The position numbers and the translations under genes are program-made. Below, one piece after another: positions 8,759 to 17,579 of a stretch of DNA of 64,000 nucleotides. Under the pieces are notes generated by a model. The model ran no database searches, had not been told where the DNA came from, and worked only from the letters and a program-made list of their open reading frames with translations. The number at the start of each line of letters is the position of its first letter. Within the stretch, counting starts at the first letter, position 1. Origin of the DNA: Rhodobiaceae bacterium UBA4490 (GTDB lineage: Bacteria > Pseudomonadota > Alphaproteobacteria > Parvibaculales > Parvibaculaceae); contig DGNO01000003.1 in assembly GCA_002389665.1 (NCBI GenBank), positions 310,001 to 374,000 of the forward strand, read 5' to 3'.

Positions 8759-10189
8759 TTAACCGAAGAGCTTGAGGAAACGGACGAGAAGACGCGTCTT
8801 CGTGCTGTAAAGCGTCGGGGTATAGAAACTGCCCGCCGCACGCTTGCTCACTTCGGTCATGGTCGGATAAGGCGCGATGACGCTGGCCAGCGCCGAGATT
8901 TTCAGCCCGTTCGCCTTGGCCAGCACCAAAGGCTGCAGCAGATCGCCCGCATTCGGCCCCACAATGCTCGCGCCCAGAATGCGTCCATGGGAATCGGCAA
9001 TGAGTTTCGCCATGCCCTCGATGCGCCGCTCGGCCTGTGCCCGGTCGTTTTCAGCAAGCGGCCAGCGCAGCACTTCGACCTTGCCGTATTTGCCGCGCGC
9101 CTCTTCTTCCGTCAGCCCGATATGGGCAAGCTCGGGATCGGTATAAGTCACCCAGGGCACATTGGAATGATCGGCCTTGGCCGGAATTTTAAAGAGCGCG
9201 TTCCGGATGACGATGCCGGCGTGATAGCCCGCGACATGGGTAAATTGCAGACCGCCCGTCACATCGCCAATCGCAAAGATCTTCTTATTAGAGGTGCGCA
9301 GCCGCGCATCGACCTTGATGCCGCGCTTGTCGAACTCGATCCCGGCATTTTCCAAATCGAGCCCGTCCACATTGGGCTTGCGGCCTGCCGCCACCAGAAG
9401 ATGCGAGCCGGTGAGACGTTCGCCCGGTTTTCCCTCTTCGCCTTTCAGGAGAACGGCAACACCCTCGCCGTCCTTCTCCACCCGCTCGATGCCGACGCCC
9501 TCGCGGATCGCAATGCCTTCCTTGCGCAGCTGCGCAACGACAATGGCGGCCAGTTCCGGATCATCCTTGCCGAGCACTTTAAAGGCTTCGATCACCGTCA
9601 CCTCGGCGCCGAGACGCCGGTGCGCCTGCGCCATTTCCATGCCGATAGGCCCGCCGCCGATGATGAGCAGATGTTGCGGCGCTTCCTTGCGCTCGAAAAT
9701 CGTTTCATTCGTCAGATAGGGCACGCTCTCAAGGCCGGGAATCGGCGGCACCGCGGCGGAAGACCCCGTCGCCACCACGAAGCGGCGCGCCTCGATGCGC
9801 TTGCCATCCGCCTCCACCGTCTTTTCATTGATGAAGCGGGCCGCGCCCTTTATGACATTGACGCCCAGTCCTTCGAATCGTTCGACGGAATCATTAGGCT
9901 CGATGGCGCCGATCACGCCGTGCACATGATCATGCACTTTGGCGAAGTCGATTTCGGGCACTACCGGCTTGATGCCGAAAACCTCGCCCTTGCCCATCGC
10001 ATGCGCCTGCTTGCCCGCGGCCAGCAGCGCCTTGGAGGGCACGCAGCCATAGTTCAGGCAATCGCCGCCCATCTTGCCGCGCTCGATCAGCACCACGCCC
10101 ATGCCCATCTGCACCGCGCCCGCGGCCACCGAAAGGCCGCCCGAGCCCGCGCCGATCACGCAAATATCCGTCTTGATCGTTTCCGTCAT
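8759..10189 (-). CDS. MerA-like FAD-dependent pyridine nucleotide-disulfide oxidoreductase
   Basis: This 476-residue flavoprotein has an FAD-binding Rossmann motif (CVIGAGSGGLSVA), the redox-active disulfide in GGDCLNYGCVPSK, an NAD(P)-binding motif (IIGGGPIGMEMA) and the second FAD motif (IFAIGDVTGG). The C-terminal end has APYPTMTE, where lipoamide dehydrogenases have HxHPTxxE. The Tyr in place of the catalytic His resembles mercuric reductases. It lacks the N-terminal metal-binding domain and the C-terminal cysteine pair of MerA, so mercury reduction is not supported. It follows the TVP38 gene by 64 bp and is probably in the same operon. The electron acceptor is unknown. Confidence 0.88.
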   Translation of the reverse strand: MTETIKTDICVIGAGSGGLSVAAGAVQMGMGVVLIERGKMGGDCLNYGCVPSKALLAAGKQAHAMGKGEVFGIKPVVPEIDFAKVHDHVHGVIGAIEPNDSVERFEGLGVNVIKGAARFINEKTVEADGKRIEARRFVVATGSSAAVPPIPGLESVPYLTNETIFERKEAPQHLLIIGGGPIGMEMAQAHRRLGAEVTVIEAFKVLGKDDPELAAIVVAQLRKEGIAIREGVGIERVEKDGEGVAVLLKGEEGKPGERLTGSHLLVAAGRKPNVDGLDLENAGIEFDKRGIKVDARLRTSNKKIFAIGDVTGGLQFTHVAGYHAGIVIRNALFKIPAKADHSNVPWVTYTDPELAHIGLTEEEARGKYGKVEVLRWPLAENDRAQAERRIEGMAKLIADSHGRILGASIVGPNAGDLLQPLVLAKANGLKISALASVIAPYPTMTEVSKRAAGSFYTPTLYSTKTRLLVRFLKLFG

Positions 10190-10253
10190 TCCCAGACCTT
10201 TTCCAGAACTATTCGTTTACGGAGAATATCGTGAAGAAAGCAAAGGCAGGCGT

Positions 10254-11021
10254 TCAGGCTCCGGCCTTGCCCGCACTGCGCGCCTTGATCTTTTTATAGA
10301 AGACCGGCACCAGCGAGAGCGCGGCGAGCGCCACGATGGGGCCCAGCACTTCCGGCTTGAAAATGATGCCGAGATCGGGTTCCTGACCGGCGGCGAAAAT
10401 CGCGCCGAGCCCGTTGCCGACGCTGGCATAGACGAAAGTGCCCGGAATGATGCCGATAAAGGTCGCGGCCACATAAGTGCGCAGCGGCACGCCGAGAAAG
10501 GCCGGGGCGAGATTGACCACGAAGAAGGGAAAGAGCGGCACGAGGCGCAGCACAAGAAGATAATTGAAGGCGTTCTCGCGGAAGCCTTCCTCCATCTTGC
10601 GGATCGCGCCGCCCGCTTTTGCCCGAAGCACATCGCCAAGCGCGGTTTTCGCGGCAAGGAAGACCACGCTCGCGCCGATCGTTGCGCCGATCACGGTCAG
10701 AAAGCCGCCGAGCCAGGTGCCGAAGAGGAAGCCGCCCGTCAGCGTCAGAAGCGCGCCCGTGGGCAGCGAAAAGGCGGTGGAGAGGGCGTAAGCCAGCACA
10801 TAGATGCCAACGGCCAGTGCCAGATTGGCCGCGACCCAGGCGCCCAGCGCCTCGCGGTTATCGCGCAGCGTATCGAGGCTGACATAGTCGTTCAGCCCGA
10901 GGCCAAAGAAAGCCGCAAGCCCTGCGCCCAGAATGAGCAAAGGCAGGAGCCTTTTGAAAACCGATTTCTTGACCTGCGGGGCGGAAGGCTCTTCCGGGGT
11001 AATTTCGGGTGCGCCGCTCAT
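10254..11021 (-). CDS. TVP38/TMEM64 (DedA-superfamily) inner-membrane protein
   Basis: This 255-residue polytopic membrane protein carries the family core STAFSLPTGALLTLTGGFLFG, followed by GGFLTVIGATIGASVVFL and the re-entrant motif LVLRLVPLFPFFVVNLAPAF with the conserved arginine. About five to six hydrophobic helices are visible. Relatives in this superfamily have been linked to lipid scrambling or flipping, but the bacterial TVP38 role is not settled. The start codon overlaps the stop of the DUF547 gene (ATGA, 11018-11021), which implies translational coupling. Its downstream neighbour is the MerA-like flavoprotein, a frequent companion of this family. Confidence 0.9.
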   Translation of the reverse strand: MSGAPEITPEEPSAPQVKKSVFKRLLPLLILGAGLAAFFGLGLNDYVSLDTLRDNREALGAWVAANLALAVGIYVLAYALSTAFSLPTGALLTLTGGFLFGTWLGGFLTVIGATIGASVVFLAAKTALGDVLRAKAGGAIRKMEEGFRENAFNYLLVLRLVPLFPFFVVNLAPAFLGVPLRTYVAATFIGIIPGTFVYASVGNGLGAIFAAGQEPDLGIIFKPEVLGPIVALAALSLVPVFYKKIKARSAGKAGA

Positions 11022-11893
11022 TCATCTGCCTCTTTGTCATCGCCGCGCCATTCATTGAGCGACCAGTCATATTCATAATCATAGATCCGGCTTGTTGCTT
11101 CGAGCTTAGCTTTCAGCGCCGCCGGCGCGAATTCCTTCAGATGCGCGATGATGGCGGCGGGCTTGCCGCCGAAATCGCTGCCATACCAGTCATAGATGCT
11201 GGAAAGGATGAGCCGCCCCTCCTCAAATCGCGCGCCGCGCTCCGCCGAGATATAGGCCTTGGCCGCTGCATCGAGCTGCTTGCCCAGCTTTGCCGGGTCG
11301 AGCGGCGTAAGGGGCAGGTCCGGGCAGCCGATCGAGGCGCAGTTGAGGACGTAGTGAGTGCGCGGGTCCTTCCAGATCGGCCGCAAAATGCGGTGCTCGA
11401 TATCGTCGAGCGACACTTTGCGCCCCTCGATGGTCAAGAGCTTCGCCTTCCAGGGCCCGGTTGAGAAGAAACCGGGGGAGATGCCGATATCCTTGATGCT
11501 CTCCACTGGATAATGCTCGGTTACAACTTTGACGGTCAGCGCGTTGTAGAGATTCGCCCAATAGGCGTATTGCTCATCGCGGTTCAACTCAGAGACGGTA
11601 ACTGCCTCCAGCTCGGCCACATAGGCATCGAGCGCAGCTTTATCGGCGCCATTCGCCTTCAGCCCGGCATAATCGACCAGATTCGGGCCTTTTTTGCGGG
11701 ATTTGACATATTTCTTGAGCAGTTTCGCCCAAGGCCCGTGGTCGACGCTCATCTGGCTTGCCTCCTCAAATGCCGTCCATTCCTGCCAGGCCTCTTCTGC
11801 GCGGGCGGGCGCGGATATCAGCAGCGCCGCCGCGAAGAACGCCATAAGCGCGCCGGATAAGCGGCCATAAGGGAAATATCGGTTTTTGCTCAT
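11018..11893 (-). CDS. Exported DUF547-domain protein
   Basis: The 291-residue product starts with a clear signal peptide (basic MSKNRYFPYGR, then a hydrophobic core ending SAPARA-EEA), so it is secreted to the periplasm. The DUF547 domain is recognisable by YWANLYNALTVKVV, the DDIEHRILRP segment and HYVLNCASIGCPDLP with its Cys and His residues. The fold has been compared with papain-like or transglutaminase-like enzymes, but no activity is established. The start at 11893 is set by the signal peptide. An open extension upstream to 12271 runs into the rpmH promoter and was rejected. It is the first gene of a minus-strand set with TVP38 and the flavoprotein. Confidence 0.88.
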   Translation of the reverse strand: MSKNRYFPYGRLSGALMAFFAAALLISAPARAEEAWQEWTAFEEASQMSVDHGPWAKLLKKYVKSRKKGPNLVDYAGLKANGADKAALDAYVAELEAVTVSELNRDEQYAYWANLYNALTVKVVTEHYPVESIKDIGISPGFFSTGPWKAKLLTIEGRKVSLDDIEHRILRPIWKDPRTHYVLNCASIGCPDLPLTPLDPAKLGKQLDAAAKAYISAERGARFEEGRLILSSIYDWYGSDFGGKPAAIIAHLKEFAPAALKAKLEATSRIYDYEYDWSLNEWRGDDKEADE

Positions 11894-12285
11894 ATTGGGA
11901 ACCTGCTTACGCTTTCGGGGCAAATACGCCATCTTGAGGCATACATACAGCGCCGGGGATAGAATCCACCGCGATCTCACGGATACGTGACTTGATTTCA
12001 CCAGGAGTGAACGGTAGGGCGCCGCCGCCCTTGGGGAAGGCCCCTCACCTTTTGACGCTGGTTTGGGCGAGACCTTTCCGCTCAATGCCGCTTTTCGCCG
12101 AATTTTTGGCGCGCGCGCCGGCCTCCCGTTGACTTCCCCCGCACATTTGCCTATACACCGCCCCAGTCTTGCCGCGACATCCGTCTGCGGCTTGTTTTTT
12201 CTATTCAGGATGCCCGCCGGAAAGCTGGTGGTGGTATCCGGGCAGCCGCCGGTAAAGGCGGGCCCCAACATGCCGGAGAAGAGCC
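11894..12285. other. Divergent intergenic region between DUF547 gene and rpmH
   Basis: About 390 bp without a supported gene. It contains a strong plus-strand promoter at 12129-12157 for rpmH. Between 11894 and 12128 lies the upstream region of the minus-strand operon, in which I see no clear -35/-10 pair. Confidence 0.55.
12129..12157 (+). promoter_or_regulatory. Sigma-70-type promoter of the rpmH operon
   Basis: TTGACT at 12129-12134 and TATACA at 12152-12157 are separated by exactly 17 bp. Each hexamer differs from the consensus by one or two bases. The predicted start near 12164 leaves a leader of about 120 nt before the rpmH GTG codon. This fits a highly expressed ribosomal protein operon. 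Confidence 0.75.
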
Positions 12286-12420
12286 GTGAAACGGACGTAT
12301 CAACCTAGCCGCCTTGTCCGCAAGCGTCGTCATGGTTTCCGGGCCCGCATGGCCACGAAGAACGGCCGCAAGGTCCTGGCCTCCCGCCGCGCCAAAGGCC
12401 GTAAGCGCCTGTCAGCCTAA
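12286..12420 (+). CDS. rpmH: 50S ribosomal protein L34
   Basis: This 44-residue, very basic protein begins [20 protein letters not shown] and ends [11 protein letters not shown], matching the universally conserved L34. The start is GTG, with GGAGAAG 5 nt upstream. It binds 23S rRNA in the large ribosomal subunit. It is the first gene of the rpmH-rnpA-yidC-engB-argB group, 30 bp upstream of rnpA. It is too short for most gene finders with a 60-codon cutoff. Confidence 0.97.
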   Translation: MKRTYQPSRLVRKRRHGFRARMATKNGRKVLASRRAKGRKRLSA

Positions 12421-12450
12421 TAGGCCGGCGCGGCCTCCGAGAGGTGCCTC

Positions 12451-12900
12451 ATGGACCGTCTCAGGAAACGCCGCGACTTTCTAAATGCCGCCAAAGGACA
12501 TAAATGGGCCGCTCCCGGCCTTGTCCTGCAAGCACGTGCGCGGCCCCGCCAGGAATTGGATGGCGGCGAGAAGCGCGAAGACATGCGCGTCGGATTTACC
12601 GTTACAAAAAAAGTCGGCAATGCCGTGATCCGGAACCGGGCCAAGCGCCGGTTGCGGGCCGCGGCGCGCGACGTTTTGCCCATAGCGGGGAAAATCGGCT
12701 TCGATTATGTGCTGATCGGGCGCAAGGGAACGATTACCCGGCCCTATAGCGCGCTGCTGAACGATTTGCACCTTGCGCTTGCCCGGGTCCACGGGGCAAA
12801 ACGGGGGGCCTCCCCGCGCGGGGCGCGTCCCGTTCACGTTCAGGCCGAGGCGCTCGAAGACCAAACCGCTTCACCATCCAAGCCGCAACCCAAAGAGTAG
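12451..12900 (+). CDS. rnpA: Ribonuclease P protein component
   Basis: This 149-residue basic protein subunit of RNase P matures the 5' ends of tRNAs together with the RNA subunit, which is not in this window. The family signature is clear: MDRLRKRRDFLNA at the start, VGFTVTKKVGNAVIRNRAKR (the RNR motif that contacts the RNA) and FDYVLIGRKGT. After about residue 115 the protein carries a ~35-residue Pro/Ala/Gln-rich tail beyond the usual ~120-residue core. GAGAGG lies just ahead of the ATG. The usual order rpmH-rnpA-yidD-yidC is altered here: no yidD lies between rnpA and yidC. Confidence 0.96.
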   Translation: MDRLRKRRDFLNAAKGHKWAAPGLVLQARARPRQELDGGEKREDMRVGFTVTKKVGNAVIRNRAKRRLRAAARDVLPIAGKIGFDYVLIGRKGTITRPYSALLNDLHLALARVHGAKRGASPRGARPVHVQAEALEDQTASPSKPQPKE

Positions 12901-12908
12901 GCGTTTCC

Positions 12909-14717
12909 ATGTCCGACAATCGCAACCTCATCATCGCTATCGCCTTGTCGATGGGTGTTTTGCTGGCCTGGCAATATTTCATTGTCGAGCCCCGGGTCGC
13001 CGAAGAGCAGGCCCGCCAGGAAGTGCTGCAGGCTCAGGAAGAGGCGAGCGAGAGCGGCAACCTGCCCGCCGTCGAAGGCACGGGTACGCCGGGCCTGCCG
13101 GGCAGCGGCGGCCTTACCGGCGAAGTGGACCGCGCCACGGCCGTAACAAGCGGGCCGCGCGTTGCCATCGACACGCCGAAGCTCGGCGGCTCGATCCTGC
13201 TGAAAGGCGCGCGCTTTGATGATTTGCTTTTGCGCAATTACCACGAGACGGTGGACACATCCTCCGACGAGATCGTGCTCTTCAGCCCGCTCGGCACGCC
13301 AGGCGCCTATTTCGCCGAGCAAGGCTGGACGGCGGCGGGCGGCGCAGGCATTGCCCTGCCCAACAAAGACACGGTCTGGTCGCTGGAAGAAGGCAGCACG
13401 CTGACCCCGGAAAGCCCGGTCACGCTTGTCTGGAAAAACGGCCAGGGCCTCACCTTCCGCCGCACCATCAGCGTCGATGAGAACTACCTTTTCACCGTCA
13501 CGCAGTCGGTGGCGAACGCAAGCACCAAACCTGTGACGCTTTACCCATACGGTCTCGTGCGCCGCTACGGCCTGCCGGAGACCTCCGGCTATTACATTCT
13601 CCATGAAGGTCTGATCGGCGTTTTCGGCCAGGACGGTCTTTCGGAAGTCGATTATGACGATGTGATCGAAGACGGCGACGTCTCCCAGGAAGCAAAAGCC
13701 GGCGGCTGGCTCGGCATTACCGACAAATACTGGGCCGCCGTGCTCGTGCCGCCGCAGGACGCCGCTTTCAAAGGCCGCTTCAGCGAAAACAAAACCGGGG
13801 GATCGGAAACCTTCCAGGCCGATTATCTCCTGGACGGCGTGAGCGTGCCCGCAGGCGGCTCATCTTCGGTCAGCTCGCAAATCTTTGCCGGTGCGAAAGT
13901 CGTGAGCATCGTCGATGCCTATGACGCAGCGGGCGTCTTCAAGCTCGATCTTCTGATCGACTGGGGCTGGTTCTACTTCCTCACGAAGCCGCTCTTTATC
14001 GGTCTCGACTTCTTTGCCGGCCTCACGGGCAATTTCGGCATCGCCATTCTCATCATCACTGTGCTCGTGAAACTCGTCTTCTTCCCGCTTGCCAACCGCT
14101 CCTATGAAGCGATGAGCAAGATGAAGAAACTTCAGCCGGAAATGGAAAAGCTGCGCGAGAAGTACAAAGACGACAAGATGAAGCAGCAGCAGGAGCTGAT
14201 GGAGCTTTATAAGAAAGAGAAGGTCAATCCACTGGCCGGCTGCCTTCCGATCCTCATTCAGATCCCGGTATTCTTCTCGCTCTATAAAGTGCTGTTCGTG
14301 ACGATCGAAATGCGGCACGCGCCCTTCTTCGGCTGGATCCAGGACCTTTCCGCACCGGACCCGACGACGATCTTCAATCTCTTCGGCCTTATCCCTTGGA
14401 CGCCGCCCAGCTTCCTCATGCTCGGCGTCTGGCCGATCCTGATGGGCTTTACGATGTTCGTGCAGATGAAGATGAACCCGGCGCCCGCTGATCCCATGCA
14501 GCAGAAGATTTTCGCCTGGATGCCCCTCATCTTCACTTTCGTGCTCGCGGGCTTCCCGGCCGGTCTCGTCATCTACTGGGCTTGGAATAACTTCCTCTCC
14601 GTCGTGCAGCAGGGCGTCATCATGCGGCGCAACGGTGTGAAGATCGAGCTGTTCAACAATCTCGGCCTCGAAAAAATCCTCGGCAAAAAAGAAGCCGACG
14701 ATCAGACGAAGAGCTAA
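12909..14717 (+). CDS. yidC: Membrane protein insertase YidC
   Basis: This 602-residue inner-membrane insertase helps proteins enter the bilayer, alone or with SecYEG. It has an N-terminal signal anchor ([20 protein letters not shown]), a large periplasmic domain of ~320 residues typical of Gram-negative YidC, and the conserved C-terminal core. In that core are [20 protein letters not shown] with the substrate-groove arginine just after it, a charged cytosolic hairpin ([20 protein letters not shown]), the motif [20 protein letters not shown] and the last helices. It lies 8 bp after rnpA and 4 bp before engB, so one transcript is likely. Confidence 0.97.
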   Translation: MSDNRNLIIAIALSMGVLLAWQYFIVEPRVAEEQARQEVLQAQEEASESGNLPAVEGTGTPGLPGSGGLTGEVDRATAVTSGPRVAIDTPKLGGSILLKGARFDDLLLRNYHETVDTSSDEIVLFSPLGTPGAYFAEQGWTAAGGAGIALPNKDTVWSLEEGSTLTPESPVTLVWKNGQGLTFRRTISVDENYLFTVTQSVANASTKPVTLYPYGLVRRYGLPETSGYYILHEGLIGVFGQDGLSEVDYDDVIEDGDVSQEAKAGGWLGITDKYWAAVLVPPQDAAFKGRFSENKTGGSETFQADYLLDGVSVPAGGSSSVSSQIFAGAKVVSIVDAYDAAGVFKLDLLIDWGWFYFLTKPLFIGLDFFAGLTGNFGIAILIITVLVKLVFFPLANRSYEAMSKMKKLQPEMEKLREKYKDDKMKQQQELMELYKKEKVNPLAGCLPILIQIPVFFSLYKVLFVTIEMRHAPFFGWIQDLSAPDPTTIFNLFGLIPWTPPSFLMLGVWPILMGFTMFVQMKMNPAPADPMQQKIFAWMPLIFTFVLAGFPAGLVIYWAWNNFLSVVQQGVIMRRNGVKIELFNNLGLEKILGKKEADDQTKS

Positions 14718-14721
14718 GCCA

Positions 14722-15435
14722 ATGGCAGAAGAAGGCGGCCCGGAAGACGAGGCGGCACACGCCGCCTATCTGGAACAGGGCCGCTGGCTCTTTGCCCAGG
14801 CCTGCGACTTTCTTCTGGGCGTTGTGTCCATGAAGCAATTGCCGCCCATGGACCTGCCCGAAGTCGCTTTTGCGGGGCGCTCCAATGTCGGCAAGTCGAG
14901 CCTTGTGAATGCGCTGACCGGGCGCAAGACGCTGGCGCGCACCTCCAACACGCCGGGGCGCACGAAAGAGCTCAATTATTTCCGCCTCGGGCCCCATACC
15001 GAAAGCGGCGACGGCCCGGCTATCTATCTCGTCGACCTGCCGGGCTACGGCTATGCGCGCGAAACGAAAACCCGCGTGGAAGCCTGGACCGACCTTGTCA
15101 TGTCCTACCTTCAGGGCCGGGCGAATTTGCACCGGGTCATCCTGCTCATCGATTCCCGCCACGGCGTCAAACCTAACGATAGGGAAGTGATGAGCCTGCT
15201 CGACAAAGCCGCCGTTTCCTATCTCGCGGTGCTGACCAAGACCGACAAGCTGAAACCTTCCGAGCTGAAAAAGGTTGTGGAAGCGACGGCCGCCGAGCTG
15301 AAAAAGCACCCAGCTGCCCACCCGGAAGTCATTGCCACCTCCTCCGTCACCAAAGACGGGATCGCGGAACTGCGCGCCCATATCACCGCGCTCGTGCCGG
15401 ATCTGGATATGGGCTCGGCGCTGGCAGAGCGCTGA
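14722..15435 (+). CDS. engB: Ribosome biogenesis GTP-binding protein EngB/YsxC
   Basis: This small cytosolic GTPase (237 aa) is needed for 50S subunit assembly. All G motifs are present: G1 [11 protein letters not shown], the G2 threonine in [13 protein letters not shown]3 DLPGYGYA and G4 TKTDK, with TSS (G5) after it. The N-terminus is ~25 residues longer than E. coli EngB and rich in acidic residues. It sits directly behind yidC and 51 bp ahead of argB, an order typical for rhizobial genomes. Confidence 0.96.
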   Translation: MAEEGGPEDEAAHAAYLEQGRWLFAQACDFLLGVVSMKQLPPMDLPEVAFAGRSNVGKSSLVNALTGRKTLARTSNTPGRTKELNYFRLGPHTESGDGPAIYLVDLPGYGYARETKTRVEAWTDLVMSYLQGRANLHRVILLIDSRHGVKPNDREVMSLLDKAAVSYLAVLTKTDKLKPSELKKVVEATAAELKKHPAAHPEVIATSSVTKDGIAELRAHITALVPDLDMGSALAER

Positions 15436-15486
15436 CGCCTCGGTTATAAGGGTAGGCAAGGCCAAACGGACAAGGCAAAGCGCGCA

Positions 15487-16401
15487 ATGGGCGAGAAGAT
15501 CAAAGACACGACGGAAGCTCTCAACGAGGCCTGGCTCGACCGGGCCCGCATTCTCTCCGAAGCGCTTCCCTACATGCAGCGCTATGACAAGCGCACCGTG
15601 GTCGTGAAATATGGCGGCCATGCCATGGGGGATGCCGATCTCGCCGCGAAATTCGCCCGCGACATCGTGCTTTTGAAGCAGGCCGGCGTAAACCCCATCG
15701 TCGTTCATGGCGGGGGGCCGCAGATCGGCTCCATGCTGAAGCGGCTCAATATCGAAAGCGAATTTGCAAACGGCCTCAGGATCACCGACAAGAGCACGGT
15801 CGATATCGTGGAAATGGTGCTGGCCGGCTCGATCAACAAGCAGATCGTCGGCGCGCTCAACCAGGCAGGCGGCAGAGCCGTCGGGCTGTGCGGCAAGGAC
15901 GGCAACCTGATCGTCGCGCGCAAGCTCGATCACAAGATTCACGATCCTGAATCGAATATCGAAAAGATTCTCGATCTCGGTTTCGTGGGTGAGCCGCACC
16001 GGGTCAATCCGGAAATCCTGCAGACCATCATCGCCTCGGATATCATTCCCGTCATCGCCCCCATCGGGGTGAGCGAAGAGGGCGACACCTACAATATCAA
16101 TGCCGACACAGCGGCGGGCGCCATTGCCGGCGCCATGAACGCCAAGCGGCTTTTACTGCTGACGGATGTGCGCGGCGTACTCGGCAAGGATGGCAAGCTC
16201 ATTCAGCGTCTGACCGTTGCCGAGGCCGAGGCCCTGATGAAAGACGGCACGATTTCGGGCGGCATGATCCCGAAACTCGAAACCTGCATCGAATCCGTCG
16301 AAAAGGGCGTGGAAGCGGTGGTGATCGTCGACGGGCGCGTGCCTCATGTGGTGCTGCTCGAGCTCCTGACCGAGCACGGCGCCGGCACACTGATCGAATA
16401 A
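15487..16401 (+). CDS. argB: Acetylglutamate kinase
   Basis: ArgB phosphorylates N-acetylglutamate in the second step of arginine synthesis. Family features are [12 protein letters not shown] (lysine contacting ATP), [13 protein letters not shown] (substrate loop), [21 protein letters not shown] (arginine contacting substrate) and [10 protein letters not shown] with [10 protein letters not shown] near the end. At 304 residues it has the long N-terminal helix ([20 protein letters not shown]) seen in the arginine-sensitive hexameric type, so feedback inhibition by arginine is plausible. It is followed 12 bp later by a DUF1036 gene, an unusual addition to this otherwise standard operon. Confidence 0.96.
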   Translation: MGEKIKDTTEALNEAWLDRARILSEALPYMQRYDKRTVVVKYGGHAMGDADLAAKFARDIVLLKQAGVNPIVVHGGGPQIGSMLKRLNIESEFANGLRITDKSTVDIVEMVLAGSINKQIVGALNQAGGRAVGLCGKDGNLIVARKLDHKIHDPESNIEKILDLGFVGEPHRVNPEILQTIIASDIIPVIAPIGVSEEGDTYNINADTAAGAIAGAMNAKRLLLLTDVRGVLGKDGKLIQRLTVAEAEALMKDGTISGGMIPKLETCIESVEKGVEAVVIVDGRVPHVVLLELLTEHGAGTLIE

Positions 16402-16413
16402 ACCGCGTAAAGG

Positions 16414-17496
16414 GTGGCAAACGGCATGGGAAGATCGGCGGCATATCCGAATGAAAGCGCAGTACGCCCCCGCCTCTCCTCGGCGGGTTCTTTGGCTGCG
16501 GCCTTCGCGCTTGCCGTTTCCTTTCTCTTTCTTGCCGCCGCGCCTGCCAAAGCCGATTACAAATTCTGTAACGCGACGAGCTATGTGCTCAAAAGCGCCA
16601 TTGCCTATCAATCGGACGGGGAATGGAAAAGCCAGGGCTGGCACCAGATCCTGCCCGGCAATTGCGCGCCGGTACTGCGCGGCGACATTACCGAAGACAT
16701 GTATTACGTCTTTGCCCGCTCCATCGCGGCGCATAAAGGCGGCACGAAATATTTCAGCGGCAATGAGCGCTTCTGCACCGTGCCCGGCGATTTTCTGATC
16801 GAGGGACGGGAGACCTGCGTGGCGCGAGGCTATGACGCCCATCACTTCACCAAGGTGGACACAAAACCGGGAAAGGACTGGACGACGACCTTCTCCGAGC
16901 CGCGCGATTATTCCATCAAGCAGGCGAAGATCGCAGGCATTCAGCGCCTTCTCATCGACAATGAATACAAGCTCAACCGGGTGGACGGTTATGACGGGCG
17001 CAACACAACGCGCGCCATCATGTCGTTTCAGCGCTCGATCAATGTGAAGCCGGACGGCGATATTTCCGATGCGCTTTTCGAGCAGCTCATCGCCGGGGCC
17101 GAACAGAACCAGCGCAAAGCAGGGCTCTCCTTCTGCAATCAGACCGAATATCTCGTCTGGGCGGCGGTCGGCTATGAGACCGACCGGGGGCCGGAATCGA
17201 GCGGCTGGATCCGGGTGGAGCCGGGCGCCTGCGAGAAAGCGATCAAAGGCCAGCTCAAGAAGCGCGACTATTTCACTTATGCGGAAGCTGTGGATGAAAA
17301 CGGGCTCATTCCCGTTATCGGCGGGCGCGAGCTGATCTGGGGCGGGGATGCGCCGTTCTGCACCAAGCCGACCCGCTTTCAAATACAGGGCCGCGAGCGC
17401 TGCGTGGAGCGCGGCCTCGACACGACGGGGTTCAAGCGCATCGATACGGGCGAAAAGCTGATCTGGCAGGAAACGCTGACGGCGCCTGCGCCTTAA
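16414..17496 (+). CDS. Exported protein with two DUF1036 domains flanking a peptidoglycan-binding-like segment
   Basis: A signal peptide (AAAFALAVSFLFLAAAPAKA) is followed by two related ~125-residue units. The first begins YKFCNATSYVLKSAIAYQ and the second LSFCNQTEYLVWAAVGYE. Each has the DUF1036 pattern of a GW...PG-C motif (GWHQILPGNC / GWIRVEPGAC), an FCT...F-I-GRE-C motif and a C-terminal aromatic strand. Between them about residues 170-225 (AGIQRLLIDNEYKL to FQRSINVKPDGDISDALFEQ) resemble a PG_binding_1 repeat. The product is therefore probably periplasmic. The function of DUF1036 is unknown. It may be co-transcribed with argB (12-bp gap) and lies 83 bp before the nucleotidase gene. Confidence 0.82.
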   Translation: MANGMGRSAAYPNESAVRPRLSSAGSLAAAFALAVSFLFLAAAPAKADYKFCNATSYVLKSAIAYQSDGEWKSQGWHQILPGNCAPVLRGDITEDMYYVFARSIAAHKGGTKYFSGNERFCTVPGDFLIEGRETCVARGYDAHHFTKVDTKPGKDWTTTFSEPRDYSIKQAKIAGIQRLLIDNEYKLNRVDGYDGRNTTRAIMSFQRSINVKPDGDISDALFEQLIAGAEQNQRKAGLSFCNQTEYLVWAAVGYETDRGPESSGWIRVEPGACEKAIKGQLKKRDYFTYAEAVDENGLIPVIGGRELIWGGDAPFCTKPTRFQIQGRERCVERGLDTTGFKRIDTGEKLIWQETLTAPAP

Positions 17497-17579
17497 AGCC
17501 TGTGCCTTGAAAGCGCGGGACTTGCAACGCCCCGCCCGCGCCCCATTTTTCTTTTTAGCCTCCCCGTCTGGAGATTTGA

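Noticed and set aside
8759..10189. Mercuric reductase (merA) for the flavoprotein
   Set aside because: The Tyr in place of His is MerA-like, but the metal-binding N-terminal domain and C-terminal Cys pair are missing, and no mer genes are nearby.
11894..12271. N-terminal extension of the DUF547 gene reading back toward rpmH
   Set aside because: It would put ~126 residues before an obvious signal peptide and run antisense through the strong rpmH promoter, so the start was placed at 11893.
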